A stretch of 64,000 nt of DNA from Epiperipatus broadwayi. Taxonomy: Eukaryota > Onychophora > Udeonychophora > Euonychophora > Peripatidae. The position numbers and the translations under genes are program-made. The DNA lies in NCBI GenBank assembly GCA_028023455.1, contig JAQFVV010012495.1, positions 2,759,711-2,823,710 on the forward strand, given 5' to 3'. The notes beneath the pieces are model-generated. The model worked only from the letters and a program-made list of their open reading frames with translations, was not told where the DNA came from and searched no databases. Below are positions 47,081 to 60,175 of the stretch, one piece after another (the stretch's first letter is position 1; every line of letters starts with the position of its first letter).

Positions 47081-48249
47081 TGAATACTAAAAGCTTATTA
47101 CTTCTAAAATACGAATTTTATTACAATCCATGACCTATCAGTTAAATCAACTGCTGATGATGTCAAAATGAATAATGATATAACTGACTTTACTTTAATC
47201 AAAGATAAAATTGACTCATTCTTCTATCATCTTAATGCTTTTATCTTATTTTTGAAGTCCCTCCGCTGTTCTTGCGTGTTCGGTTTCCCTTGCTTCTCCG
47301 TTTTCCTGCTTCCTCGTGACTAGGGCGCCGGGGGGTTTTCCTGGCTGTCCTAAAGTTTTTACCATACACTCGAGGAAGCTCTCCATCAGAAAGGTCCTTT
47401 ATAAAGAGTAATCTTAGTATTCAAGCCCGGGTTTCTTGATTTTACCCTTAATTTAATCCAATTTTTTGCCCCCCCTTACTTTGACCCCCCCCCTTTTTTT
47501 TACCATTAGGGCCCTTGGGTTTTCTTTCCCGGTTTAAGTTCCCGGTGGTTCTTCTTCAGTCTTTGGTCAGCCCTTTTCTTCTATATTCAGTTTGCGGGGG
47601 GGGGGTGTTGTCGCTCTAGGGTTGTGTGGCGTGGTGGTGCCGTTTCTGTTCTGGTAAGCGACGGCTCGTTTGTTGTTCGTTTGTTAGGGCTTACGGGTCT
47701 TTTGCCAGTCTTTGCCGTGGTAGGGTGGGGTAAGTGTTTGTTCCCTCCTTGTACAATCTTTAATGGTCGGGTAAAACCAGAACTTCGTTCCAGGTCGGTT
47801 TCCATGGAAAGCAAAATTCTTTGGTGTTGTTTCTTAGCTTCTAACAGTCTTATTCTACCAGTTAGAAAGCATTTTATAACCAAGAAGGTTCCTCTGAAAG
47901 CCCGCAGGTCCGCCGGTTTAGTTGCAGTTGGCCGTGTTCGTCACGGTTTCTGATTTGCAGTTGCAAGTTTTGAGTCTTTATCTCCAGCTCCATACAGGAA
48001 GGCAAAGCTTGGCCTACAATTCCAGCCAGGTCAAACTAGGCGCGTGCCTGACGTTGTAGCCCAGGCCTTTTTTTGACAGTGTGTGCTTTCCAGGCCGGGA
48101 GTTGTTGGGTGTTTATGGCATCTCAGTCCAAAGTCTTACCCTCGTCTGATTTAGTCCTTTTGCACTACCGCTTTCAACCTTTGTTTCGTTCAGGTTTTGC
48201 GCTGTTTTCCTTATCGGTATTGGGCAGGTGTCAGCGTGTTAAGGCCCGT

Positions 48250-49150
48250 ATTCAGGGAATATCTATGCAAAAATTCACACCGCGGAGGTCGGGTTGTTTT
48301 GCGAAATCCCAGTATGGTTTGTGGTCGGTTGTGTAAAGCCTCCATATAGTGGGGATTTTTATCCCAAAAGTCAGCTTGTCAGTTGCATAGTCGTTAAGAC
48401 CTGATAGTTCTTGAAGCAAGGGGTGTTCCTTCCGTGGGGTGGTCGCTCTACCCATATTCTGATGGTCAGTGGTTATATTACCTGTTCTTGTTTGTAGTTT
48501 ATGAGTGGTCTCTGTGTTAGCAAGCTTTTGCTTCTTGAGCCTTCGTTTCTCCCGCTCCCTTCGTTTTCCTAATACTCGTAACTACGGCAGGGGCTTTCCT
48601 TTAGAAAACATTCAAAATATCCAATAAGGCCCAGGAAAGTTGTATTCCTTGACTTCGAGTGTTTTTGCATTTTTAATAGCTATCTTTTCAGGCTTGGTTT
48701 TTACCATTATTGGATATTATATGTCCTAGAAATTTATTTCGGGTTTCCTTTTTTCTGCGGCCGTTTTGCAGTTTCCAACTCGATGCGGTTCGTCTCTGAA
48801 TGCCTATATATATCTCGGTAAGGGTCCCCTTTATTCCAGGGTTGGTCTATGTTTGTTGGAAAATTGGGCGGGTATTCCAAAAGGCAAACGGTTAAATGAC
48901 CAAAAGGGGGTCGGTTAAGTCCGGCTTTCTGTTACTGGATTTGGTGAGCGCTAGGCAACGCAGGGTTGCTCCCCAAGGGGCTATACTTCCCTTGGCCTGA
49001 TATGCCTTATTTAAAAGGGTTCGTTCCGGTCCCCACAAATACTTACGCCTCGGCTAGTAGTTACTATAGGTGTGCCCCTCTGGTTTTCCATAGGTGTTAA
49101 TACCCCTTTTTGTTAACTCTTCCAGGCATGGCTAGTTTTTCTCTTGTGCA
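48250..49150 (-). pseudogene. pol: Ty3/gypsy RT and RNase H remnants
   Basis: On the minus strand, LTPMENQRGTPIV (about 49105-49065) is the start of the RT fingers, and FLGHIISNNG (about 48745-48715) is the motif just after the palm. The distance between them is too short, and no Y-x-D-D box was found, so the catalytic region is deleted or scrambled. RNase H traces follow, in the frame 48455-48252: LSGLNDYATDKLTFGIK and YTTDHKPYWDFAKQ. Integrase is absent. A proline/threonine-rich tail frame at 47883-47587 may be the polyprotein C-terminus. Confidence 0.6.
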
Positions 49151-49199
49151 GGCCCCCGGGTTTACCACACGGCTGCATCTCCCTAAGCGTATTTCAACT

Positions 49200-49540
49200 G
49201 GTTTTGTTCTAATTTCCCTGTTCTTTTAAACAAGACGGGAATGTATTGCCTATTTCCTTTTCAATCATAATTTTTTGTGTGATAGTTATTTTGATGCCCA
49301 TAGGTTTAAACCAATTTCTTCCAATTATGGGGTTTATTTTTCGGTGAATGATATATACGGGAGATCGGTGTTTTGCTATTTGTTTGTCCGGCAATACTTC
49401 CGACTATTTCAATGTGTTCCCGTTTATGTCTTTTGCTATCAGATTTGTTTTTTCTAGATTACGGTTCGATTGCGAAATTGCATTATTGTTTTCCAATCTC
49501 TATAAGCCATTAAAGATATTCCAACCGCTGTCAATTTCCG
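49200..49540 (-). pseudogene. pro: Ty3/gypsy protease remnant
   Basis: The minus-strand frame contains EIDSG at about 49535 (catalytic D-S-G) and, in the open piece 49394-49209, INPIIGRNWFKPMGIKI, the C-terminal part of the fold. The plus-strand element at 6 kb has the related INPLIGYQWFIKLG. A stop after about 15 residues and a frameshift split the domain. Confidence 0.65.
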
Positions 49541-49669
49541 GAAGGTCGGTCATATTTTTCTGCAACTTTATTTGTCTTATTACGGTTTCCGTATTTTTAT
49601 TTCCACTTGTTGTTGTTTTTCCCTTCCGCTATTCCTATTTTCCCACATTTCTGCTTTCTCTTTTTCCAT

Positions 49670-50563
49670 TTACACTTGCTAAATGTCCGGTTTTCCACTC
49701 TGTACCTTCTTTGTCTTTTCTTTCTTTCGGGTTTTTTGTTTCACGTTTTAGCTAAATGTTCGGTTTTCTGCCCTGAAACACTTCATTTCGTCATTTCCGT
49801 TTAGTTCCACGAGGTTTATTTGCCTTCTGCGGGCTCTGGAATTGTTTTGATTGCTCCATAGTGCTTCGTGTGCAGGCCCTTTTGTCCCTGTTTTGTATGT
49901 AAGGTCATCGATTGTTAATACTGCCTCGGGCCTCCGTCAGACATGCCCCATAAGAATTGCTGCAATAGTGTTCTTCCAAATAATTCCCAAAAACCATCTT
50001 TGCTACTCCTGTAGTGCAATATGAATTGATTTTTGCCTCTCTTTGCCTACGATTCTGGAAATGGAGGCTTGCTACATGTTTGGTTGGTTTGGGATCAAAA
50101 TATTTTTGAAGTATGTCCTGTAGTTCTGAATATTTCAGTTCTTCTGGTTTTTCGGGTTACATAAATGATTTGCTGTTTTAATTACATCTGGCCGCAAAAT
50201 ACAGTAGAGTGGCAATTTTTCTCTCGTCCTTTACAATATTATTCATTAAAAGGTATTTATCTATGCGGCTTGCATATAGAGGCCATTCTGATTGTCTATG
50301 CATGTCAAATTCTCCAACGTTTACCTGCGCTGTTTAATTTGAACGGCGTCCTTATGAATTCGTGAATTTCGGATTACTAGTTTCCCGATGTTATATTTTC
50401 TGAATATCCTACTGGTTTGTCGACTGCACCAATGATATGTCTTGAAGTTTGCCATGGAGGGTGGTCCAGAAGTTACACTATGGGTTGGATCAGGAGTATG
50501 AACACTGCAGGGATTATCCGGCCTTAATCGAGGCTCCCTATGTATCTTAGTGCTGCACTGCAC
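49670..50563 (-). pseudogene. gag: Ty3/gypsy gag remnant with damaged zinc knuckles
   Basis: On the minus strand, beginning near 50563, frames give the gypsy capsid signature WPLYASRIDKYLLMNNIV then DERKIATLLYFAA (about 50300-50190), followed by ELQDILQKYFDPKPTK and LHFQNRRQREAKINSY (about 50120-50020). Near 49775-49735 and 49700-49665 two zinc-knuckle relics are seen, with G-K-P and H-L-A spacing but cysteines lost through small deletions. Many frameshifts separate the pieces, so no Gag can be made. Confidence 0.65.
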
Positions 50564-50900
50564 TATGATATCAAATCTCCCGAAGTTGTTGCCTTCTCCA
50601 TTGGCTCTTATATGCCTTCCAGATTATATTCTCCGATGAGTAAATTATTCCTTCTTCCTGGCCGTGGAACTTAAGTGTGACTGGCGATTTCTGGGAAGGG
50701 TTTTTTTCTCTCTATATGGCTATTGTTCTCTAAAGTATATTTTTACCAATGAAATCTCTACATTCTGAGAGCAAAAGCTTATCTCCAATCAGAAAGGTCC
50801 ACTTATAAATGTAAGTAAATTCTTATTAGATAAAAGTTATCAATTGCCCCAGGGATTTCTTGAATCTTTTAACCCGTATAATTTTAATCCAATTATATAT

Positions 50901-52150
50901 ATATATAGCACTTATATATATTGAAGCTATATATATATGCTTACATATATTTGCTTCTTGTCAATTTATATTTAAATAATTTTAAACTCTATTATCGGCC
51001 AATTTTATTTTATTAAAAATTTATTAAAGGCTAACAAGAATTAAATTTTATTTTATTAAATTTATAATTACGATAGAATGACGGCCTATTTAGAATGAAA
51101 TTTACTAAAGGGACTTATATGTAGAAAGATTGTTTAGCTGAAATTTTAGAAAATTCTGAAAAACAGATAATTTAAATTCAGCTAATTAAAATTCCTGAAC
51201 ATTTTTATTTTTATAAAATTCATAAAGGCAAATTAATTATAGGACATAGGGACATTTATATTTGTTATTGAAACATTATCTAATTAATGAAAAATAAAGT
51301 AATCATCTTGTATTATAGATGTATAAGAATATTTTTAATATTTTGGCTTACAGTAAAAAGATGTTATTTGATGCATAATTACTGCAAGGAATGCATATAG
51401 ACAAAAGATATTCGGAATTTGGAAAATTGTATTAATTAATTAACAAGCTACAGAATTAAATTGTAATTAAGCTGATCAAAATTATTATCAGCAAAAATAT
51501 TTTTTAATTAAAATTAATCTAGATGCTTTTTGGCTAAAGTTGTATAAATACCTCAACAAATGTAAAAACAGAGTTCTTCATGAAAAATTCATCAAGCTCT
51601 TTGAATGAGAGAAATTCTTCAAGATTGTCAACAAAAGTTTTTTAGAAAGTCATTAATTATTTTGATGCTAGAAGCCACACAGAATGACTTGTGAGTAGAA
51701 GCTTGTGTCTGCTTTCCGATCACTATCTCTGAGTAATGTGAGTTTGAAATCCCATTGGAGTTAGTGAAATACTGCACATTTGAAGTCTACTGACTCATGT
51801 ACCTTTGCCAATGTTCCTGCCTTCATAAATGAATTTATCCTGTTGATCTGCTGTGCCACAATTCCAGAAATAAGAAGCCACATAGTCAATTATGCCATTT
51901 TCAGTCAAATGCTATTCCAAAAAACCAGCCTGTCTCCATAATAATAAATTACTTATTAATATCTGAAAAAGGGGTAATCCAGGACCATTTTAAATTGCAC
52001 CATGAAAGCTATGCATAATTATATCTACATGCTGCTCTTCATTTATTGAAGTGTTTTGTAAAATCCTTCACAACTCTAGTCATAAGATCCTGCAACTTTT
52101 ATACCAGTAAAGCAATTCATATGTGTTTGATGTTCCTCTTATTTGTATTG
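50901..52150. other. AT-rich sequence without a gene
   Basis: Nothing supported except a possible tRNA-like relic at 51690-51775. Confidence 0.4.
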
Positions 52151-52154
52151 TTAA

Positions 52155-52455
52155 GGGCTTTGAGAATTCTATCATCAGATTTTCAATGATATGAATTACC
52201 GAAGGGTTGGAGGGTCGAGAATATTGAAGCCTGTCCATTAAAATTTAAAGATTTGCTATCTTAATATAAACTGAGCACTGATTATATGAATGTGTGGAAG
52301 TTGATGACTGGACTATCTGATGAGTGCTGGGTCAGCATGAAATATGTATATCAAAGATTATTTATCTTTTTCATATGTATGTGGTAGTGCATATTGGTTT
52401 TAAGATGGAGTGTATATTGAAGCCAGCTTGAAAGTCTGAGTTCAAATCTCTTCTA
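52155..52455 (+). repeat. Family A arm, truncated (copy A6)
   Basis: Begins inside the arm (ATTCTATCATCAGATTTTCA) and ends GAAAGTCTGAGTTCAAATC. The ribozyme core CTGATGA (52317-52323) and GAAA (52339-52342) with a strong stem II remains, but stem I no longer pairs. Confidence 0.75.
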
Positions 52456-54218
52456 ATTATATCCAAGTTCAGTATAAACAATATACTTGTATTTAAATAT
52501 TGTATTATTTATTTTGTTATTTTTCTTTTTCTTTTTTTTAAATATTTTCCTTTAATATTGTAAATTAACCTACATTGTTAGGAATGATCGAATAGATTGC
52601 AATAGATACGGTCATTCTTAATGTTTACATATATGTTAGATTTATTATTCGAGAATCAGGTGATGGAGATTTATTATGTAAACACATTTTCATTTCTTAA
52701 AGGCCATCTTTCTCACCCCTCTTCCCTTAAAAAGAAAAGCGAATTAAGCAAAAACTCAAAGATGTTTTAATCCCCCATTCCTCACCTGGCTCAAAGACTT
52801 ACTTTTCTAAAATACAGTCTGTCATGTGTATCAATTGAAACTTTACTTTTGTAATTATAAAACCAAGATTTTTTTTAACAATTATAAAAATCAGTTGAAC
52901 AAATTTTAAAAACTGCTAAAAATAGAATTAAAGTTAAATATATTTGTTGAAGGGACAAATACGTCATTTATTTTAATACATTAGCCCCACATGTTTTTTT
53001 TATAATGGTATATATCAATCACAAACCTCAAGCTAATGGATAATGTATTTCTTAATAGGTGTGTGTGTACAATTTCTAGATTGGATCTTCAATTAAGTGG
53101 AAGTTATTTGAATCTTTTAGTTTTTTTTTAAATATTTATATATGATAAACTGATAGGCTTTAATTAACCAAGTATTGTAATAAATGGCTGTTTGTTTAAA
53201 CTTATAATGTGACTACTCATGTTTGTTTCTTTGTAATAACCATTGTAAATTCCAGGCTTTCACAATGAATTAATTCTTGCTCGTTCCTTTAGTTAAATTG
53301 CATTGCTGGGTTATTTACATAGATATTTTTTATTCATATATTTGTTCTGCAAGCATATATTTAATCCCATTTTTTGGAAATGATTTGCTGGGTATTCTTT
53401 GGATATGATCATACTAGGGCAGATGTATCTCTCTCATTTTCAGATTTTCAGAATCTTCATTGTTGTTATTAATGTTATTAACATGGCAGACAAATATCCT
53501 GCTCAATAGTAATCATTTTGTTACTGGTTATAGGAGCAGACCTTCATTCCTACTCCATATGACTCTCTGATTTGATGAATTCCTGTGTATAGTTTCCTCA
53601 AAATGAGCATACCCCCATCTCTGTTTCATCATCATTATATAATTTTCTGTTGTTAATAACCTACACCATATTCAGTATTTCTTTTATATATTTTTAAAGC
53701 CTGACTTTGGAAGCCTGCAGTCAGTCATAATTCTAAGTCTGTGGTGGTCATCTATTAATAATTATGATTTTAATGTAGTTAAGTAAATGCTTCTATAATA
53801 ATTCTGTTTGTTTATTTATTAATTAATCTTTAAACTATCATAGAATGTACACTCTGGAGATTATTAAGGCATATGAAATTTATAGTGCCTCCATTGGATG
53901 CAATTAGTGATAATTAAACTGTTTAGTCACTAATTTTTTTTTTAATATACAACAAACTCAGTGCAATCTATAAATGTAGCCATATAAACTTTTAATTTAT
54001 TTTGTTTTTTATTGTCACTAATAAATTTATTTATGTACATATTACCTCTTGTATTTGTGTCTTGTTTCCCACAATTAGTTTTTATATAGTCTTAAGTATC
54101 TTTTGTATCTCCCTCACCTATGTGAGATATAGGGAAAAGGGCATACATGTTAACATCAGATGAGTTAGTCACATGAAAATTGTCCTGGGGACATAGGTAA
54201 TGAAGTTTGACTTTGTAT
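52456..54218. other. AT-rich sequence without a gene
   Basis: No feature could be supported. Confidence 0.4.
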
Positions 54219-54235
54219 TATTTGTGATAATGTTT

Positions 54236-54323
54236 TTTTTTTCATATGTCAAATGTGTTGACCGGGAAGTGGCCAGCTGCTTGGAAGGCAGCTACGCTAG
54301 CCATCAGGCCACCAATATTTGAG
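54236..54323 (-). repeat. tRNA-derived SINE (copy S7) with 17-bp TSD
   Basis: TATTTGTGATAATGTTT flanks it at 54219-54235 and 54324-54340. On the minus strand it reads GGTGGCCTGATGGCTAGCG, CCAAGCAGCTGGCC, CCCGGTC and a tail. Confidence 0.9.
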
Positions 54324-54451
54324 TATTTGTGATAATGTTTATATTGATGTTACACACAGACAGGCGAGTTAGTGATCATTGCTTGACTGATAAGGTTGAT
54401 TTTTTACTAACTGTATGTATCTGACCATTACAATATATATATATATACACA

Positions 54452-55432
54452 CACCTGGGTCTCATTTTATGCAGTAGATAGGTTCCACAGAAAACCCACA
54501 TTAAAAAAAATCGCACAAAAATAGACTTAATTTACCTTGAAAAATGGGGGATAGGTGCTGTAATTTTCAGAATTCGCATAAAAGCAAAGCAACAAGAAAA
54601 AATTACTTTAAAATTTGCATTTAAAAAATAAGCAAATAAAGTATGACTAATAAAAAATTTCAAATATTTGATAAAAATTAATACAAGACAAACTTTTTAC
54701 TTTTTTTATTACTACAGTATTTAATTTTACATTTTTCATACATATTTTAATCATTACCGCTAGCGTTCGTTTGTAAACTGATAAGAAATCAGATTTCATG
54801 TAATGTGATGTTATGTATTGTAGCATCTTCTTAAACGAAGTCAAGAATCTCTCAGAAATTATGCCCAGAGAAACCTGTTAGCCACTTAATTTTTATTCAT
54901 GATGTGATGTACAACTAGTGCCACTTTTAGTCTTGTGCTGTGTTAATATTTTTGTGTTTCTATATTTAAAAAATGACATCGCACTCAAGACAAAAAGATT
55001 ATGCATTATCATTATTAAAGATTATTTTCAGTTTATAAAATCTTCATTTTTTATTTTAAAAATCTCAAAGATTATTTATTTCTGTTATATATAACAAAAT
55101 ACATTTTAAAAGTTTAAATTTTTTGAATATTTATTGTGATATTTTTATATGTAAGTATAAATCTATTATTGTTATTTAATCATTAGTATAAATAGGTTAT
55201 TTACATAGAAGCTAATATTCTAAATACAGCTTCAGATCATATTCATGTTAGCTGCTAATATAACATTATGCTTTTGAAAAAAAAAGTATTTCAAGTCAAA
55301 ATAAGTTATTAATAATTTAAATTTCTTGATATCTAATAAATATAGTGAAATATGAAAGATATTAAGAAGAAACATGAATTGCATAACTTCAAAATTGCAT
55401 TAAAATAATCCGCATAAAACGAGAACCAGGTG
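54452..55432. mobile_element. Tigger/pogo-like non-autonomous DNA element
   Basis: Inverted termini CACCTGGGTCTCATTTTATG and, read inwards from the right, CACCTGGTTCTCGTTTTATG. It is set in TA repeats, consistent with a TA target. The internal ATAGGTTCCACAGAAAACC and fragments near the right end resemble the pogo/Tigger subterminal sequence. No transposase is present. A LINE 3' end fragment (54797-54888) is nested inside. Confidence 0.7.
54797..54888 (-). repeat. LINE 3' end fragment
   Basis: Matches 29516-29600 (CTTAAACGAAGTCAAGAATC, AGAAACCTGTTAGCCACTT). Strongly 5'-truncated. Confidence 0.75.
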
Positions 55433-57261
55433 TATATATATATATAATTAACATGTAATACATCATACCCAGAAATAGTCTAATGATGTTGATAGTGAGT
55501 ATAAAGATCTTTTAGAGGCACATTTAAATAACACATTTTTTAACAATACATGGTTCATACAATAAAAATGACAGACTTAAAATACCTGCTTGCCTTTAAC
55601 CCATGAACTGCATTGCATGGCCATTTTGTAATGCGGTTTTACCTCATCCACTATTTTTAATGTTACTTTGAAGATTTTACAGTTATTTTATAGAGAAAAT
55701 CATAGTGAATGATGCTGCCACTGTTACAATTTATTTACAACTAATAAATCAATAATATTTAAATGTAATGGTATAACAATGATTTAAAGACTGCCTTTTA
55801 AGGCATTCATTGATTGTTTTTTCTGTTCTCTACCAGAGTTCACCTCTCAGTAAATTTTGAAATTTCAATTTTTCATTTTGATTTCTCAAATAAAAATATA
55901 CGTTTTAGAATCTTTTTTTGACACATAAATGATTTTTTTTCACAAAATATGCAGTGAAATATAAATTATTTTAGAAAAAGAATTCAGATTTTAGTAGATA
56001 ATGTTTACTTTTACATGAAGGCAAATGGATAAAGATTAATAATGAACAGCTTCAATTTACAAGTGGATAACAAACATATGTTTTATGTTTACGACTATAG
56101 ATTATTTTCATCAATTATAAAATAGAAATTTATTTTTTATAAAACTTTTGTTCATGTCAATTATCTAATGAATTATTAATTTGCATTTTAGAAACTAAAC
56201 TAAAACAAATATAATTTTAATATATATATATATTACTACTGATTCTGTAATTGACCAATCAAAAGTTTGGAACTTTAATTGAATCTACCAATAGGGATTT
56301 TGAACTATCAAAGAGTTAAATGATATTAAATTATAATACAATTCTGAAAGGCAATTTGTTCTGAAATAAACATATGAATTATATATTAAAATTAATGAAT
56401 ATTTTCTAGTACAAATCTGTATATTAATTTTATTCCAAAGATGGAAAAATATGATTGTTAATAAAAATATTTATAATGCATAAAATTGAAATATGTTTTA
56501 ATATTAATACACTTTCAAATTTAGGTACATCTAAGTAACTTGTGCATGAAAATGTATTTGTGCATATGACATATTTACAAGTAAATCTATTGAGCTTTAG
56601 ATTAAAAAATATATCCCAAAACTCAAAGATAGACATTTTTTATTGTATTTTTATGAATCAAAAAAGTAAATTACCCATCATTCCCAAGAATCAATATTTT
56701 ATGAGCCATCTCAAGTTCTGAATCCTAAAAGATTGTTTTATGCAGAATTAAAAAACAAATATTGATATTTTTAAGTAAATATTAAAAGCTAAGCACTTAA
56801 ATAATTGTGTATCAAATATATACTTATGCATGTTATACTTGTCAGAATGTTTCATTTTAAGAGAATCACAAATATTTTGTTATGACTGAAGAATTGTATT
56901 TCCATAGGATTAAATATTATATTATTAGTGTTTTTATCTATGCATGCATACATGCACAAACATTAATCACACATGTTTTAGACTATCAGTGAAGGAAGTA
57001 ATACATATTTCACTACTCTATTGGTATGGTTTCTATCGAACATTAATCTGACACACAGCATTGCATTACAAATTGAATCAAGTTTCAAGTGATAGAAATT
57101 CATTATGCCAAGATTATAGTTACCTAAGATGTATACATGAGTTATCCAAGAGGATTTTATTTTAGAGTGCACTATGAATGAACCAAGTTTTTTTGGTATT
57201 AAAAGATAATTGAAGTATGAGTTGGAATTATATGAAGGTGGAATAATGTACATTAGTTTCG
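55433..57261. other. AT-rich sequence, no supported gene
   Basis: A strong acceptor-like site (TTTTTTCTGTTCTCTACCAG, ending 55836) followed by a short frame, with AATAAA at 55889, could be a terminal exon but cannot be tied to other exons. A 91-codon minus frame at 56978-57253 has no recognisable motif. Confidence 0.3.
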
Positions 57262-57545
57262 TGTTATGTTACTTTGTTCGCACTTGAGAAGCCTTCTTTG
57301 GTAGAGAAACTATTGGCAGTGAATTTATCATTTACTTTTGTTTAGTGATTTAATTGTAAAGTGGTGTACTTAATTTGATATATTGATTAGTTGAACTTTG
57401 ATATTTGACCTTATATATATAAAGACATTCTTGCTATTAAAAGGCGTGAAGGTTGCCTTGACAGCAGTTAGAAATATTGGTTGCTATATTTACTGTGAAT
57501 GTTTAGGTGGTTACTGGTTGGAAACTAATAAAGACATTAGTAAAC
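57262..57545 (+). repeat. Family E repeat (Penelope-leader-like)
   Basis: Matches blocks at 24665-24815 and 24253-24360. Contains CACTTGAGAAGCC and GAGAAAC, resembling the degenerate hammerhead region of Penelope LTR-like repeats, but the core is incomplete. Confidence 0.55.
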
Positions 57546-57954
57546 ACTCACATATATAAAGAGATTTCTGTAAACTTACTGTCAGAAATTTGCAATAGCT
57601 TTAGCAATTTAATTTCTAAATTAAAAATAGTCATTAATTAGTAAATTCAACCATTAAAAAAAATGAAGGGCGTATGGAATTGTTTTTATCATTTGAAGTA
57701 AGATAAACTATAGAAAAAATTAATTATATATATTAATTAAATCATATTTTCTATAGTAAAAAAGAAAAATAAACTACTTTCACTTATTTAAAAATTAACC
57801 AATAATATTATTAACATCCAAGTTTAATACAAAGATGTTGTAATGACATTTTAAAAACTAATTATTATTTTTGTGAAGAAAAAAAAGAACTGAAGTTATT
57901 AAAAAATATATAATTGCCGATCTATAATCAGCTAGTTCAAAGTGACTGCCAGGT

Positions 57955-58085
57955 ATATAAATGCGATCCTACTATAAGGGAAGATGATCATCAACCAGAA
58001 ACTAGTCTAGAAATTTGAATGTAACATTCCATATTAGTATCCATTGATTAACCATATTTAGAATATGTAGCTCTATGGTAAATTT
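57955..58085 (+). repeat. Family B relic (B12)
   Basis: CAACCAGAAACTAGTCTAG and CATTGATTAACCATATTTAG are recognisable. No functional ribozyme. Confidence 0.45.
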
Positions 58086-58699
58086 AATTACTTATCCTGG
58101 TGCATTATTGTTATCATTTCTAAATTAGAATCAATTAACTTATTTTTGATATATATATATGTGTGTGTATGAATAATATTAATGTCTATTGTCAAAATTG
58201 AAATGTGGGTCAATAAAAAAAAAATATCAGGGAATAATCTACTTCACAAGAGAAGTTGAGAACAATTGTAATACACAACTAATTTAAAATAATTTAGTAG
58301 ATTTTTTATATCTCGTGAGAATAGTCTTGTGTAATTATAGCACATTTGTCTGTCTTGCTTGCAATCCGGATTCACATCTGGTCTGAGTAAAATAAAAATT
58401 TTAAGCAGGATTGGACTTTTTTTTTTCACTTGTTCCATAGCCAAGCTATGTAACCATCTAATAGTGGTCAATAAATGGACATCTACCAGATAAAGAGTAA
58501 GCAAATGTGAAAAATTGCTCAAATTCTCACTATCCATCAATGGGAGCTTTTGAGTGCTTTTCTTTCACTGAATTTCTCTGAGGAGCTGTTGATAAAGCTT
58601 TTGCCTTGCATGAGGCTACATGAAAGCTTGTTTGATGCTTTCAAACTATATTCATGAAAGAGAGAATTGTAGAAAATTGTGATTATTTCAATTAAACTA

Positions 58700-59112
58700 C
58701 TAAAACATCACCTGATTATCATTTCCTATGCTTACACAAGTCGTTAAAACAATAGCAAACTCTCCATATATTAGTGCCACCAAGTGCAAATCATAGTAAT
58801 TAATGAGTGCTAAAAAGAAAATCCTTATCTAGTGTCTACTCATCTAATAATCCCACATTAGTTTTTAGCTTGTGGCTTTCATCGATAAGGAGCCGTGGAT
58901 CTGAGAGCAGCCCCAGCCTAGTTTCTAACTTGCAGCTTTCATCACTGAGCATTCTCAATCCAAGGCTCCTCATTGATGAAAGCCACAAGCTAGAAACTAG
59001 ACTGAGGATATTGGATGAGTTGGCACTAGATGCATAAACCTTGTAGCATCCATTAATTACTATGGCTTACACTGGGTGGCGCTACTGTATGGAGAGTTTG
59101 CTACTATTATTT
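58700..59112. repeat. Family B compound copy (B13)
   Basis: Carries two minus-strand ribozyme remnants in tandem (about 58850-58905 and 58910-58955) and one plus-strand remnant (58967-59008). The plus copy has perfectly paired stem I TCCTCA/TGAGGA but TTGATGA in place of CTGATGA and GAC in place of GTC, so it should not cleave. Confidence 0.75.
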
Positions 59113-60078
59113 CAGTTACAATTGATGGACACCAGCTACTTTATTATTATTTATAATTGTCATTTTTCTCTTGGAATGTTTTTTTATTATTTAACAAGCG
59201 TTAATTAAGATATATATTTCTGTTTGTATTACTGCATGTTTGCATTTGTTAGGTTTCAGCAAATTCCTTTTAAAATCTTAACTTCTTTTAAACAAAGTTA
59301 ATGGTTCCCAGAAGTCTTTGTACTGAAGCCTAGTTTGTAATTTTTAATGTTTTGTTTTCCACTTGAAAGAAAATTTACATTAAATTGTGTTAAACTTACG
59401 CAATATATCCACTCCAACAGACGCAGATACGAATATCTGTGACGGCCTATGTTTTATATATTGCATCTATGCAGAATTTGTCAAAACTCACTAAATTATT
59501 AAATAGAAAGTAAAATTAAATTTTCTGCCTCAGTGTTCAGAATTCTTGGATATAGCAATAGAAACAACGGATATATTAATTTTTATAATTACATTTTGAA
59601 GCGAAATAATTTACTGAAGTATGTATGTATGATGCGTATATGAAAATATATGTTTATGCATTAAACCATGTCTGAACGTATTGCTTTGTTTATTTCTTAA
59701 ATATTTATCACAAAAAGTGAGGGAAAATTTCCCCTCTGAGAATAAAATTGAGCGAAAATATGAAACACTAAAAGTTGATGTTTGTTCCTGTTTGGATATT
59801 AATTTGATTTTGAGAAAGGTGAGACCAGAGGACTTTTTTTCTTTTAAATTTTCTTTTCAGCATTGATATTTATATTAATCTAATAAAAATAAAAGTTTTT
59901 ATTTTTATTGTTAGCATTCGAGAAATAAATATAAGTGAAAAGCAAAAAGACATTACAAAATTAAAGAGTCGAGATCGGTGTAATCTGATCACAGAACTGA
60001 ATGTTTGTTGTTTTCATTTTATAAGCTAAGAATTAAAGATATATATATATTTCAAGATTCTTATATAAAATTTTAAAT
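59113..60078. other. AT-rich sequence without a supported gene
   Basis: Frames at 59536-59618 and 59690-59830 have weak splice-like borders only, so they are not called. Confidence 0.3.
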
Positions 60079-60175
60079 GGTCAAGCGTTGGTGGTCGAGT
60101 GGTTAGCACAGCGCCTTACAAGTAGTTGTCCCGGGGTTCGCTTTCCGGCCGACACTTTGACACATAAAAAAAAAT
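60079..60175 (+). repeat. tRNA-derived SINE (copy S3)
   Basis: GGTGGTCGAGTGGTTAGCAC, GGGGTTCGCTTTCC (B box) and tail CTTTGACACATAAAAA. Confidence 0.9.

Larger units (their letters stand above)
47250..50900 (-). mobile_element. Decayed Ty3/gypsy element, GC-richer than its surroundings
   Basis: The region stands out as GC-richer, with long G and C runs, between AT-rich flanks. Read on the minus strand it holds gag, protease, RT and RNase H remnants in order. Degenerate direct repeats (TCTCCATCAGAAAGGTCC at about 47381 against TCTCCAATCAGAAAGGTCC at about 50788, and TTTCTTGATTTTACCC against TTTCTTGAATCTTTTAACCC) suggest LTR remains on both sides. No integrase was found. Confidence 0.75.

Noticed and set aside
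58244-58540. 98-codon minus-strand ORF with a good acceptor (PDVNPDCKQDRQMCYN)
   Set aside because: The cysteine-rich part overlaps a tRNA-like block (GCAATCCGGATTCACATCTGG in sense of the plus strand), so it is more likely a SINE relic. No donor or partner exon was found.
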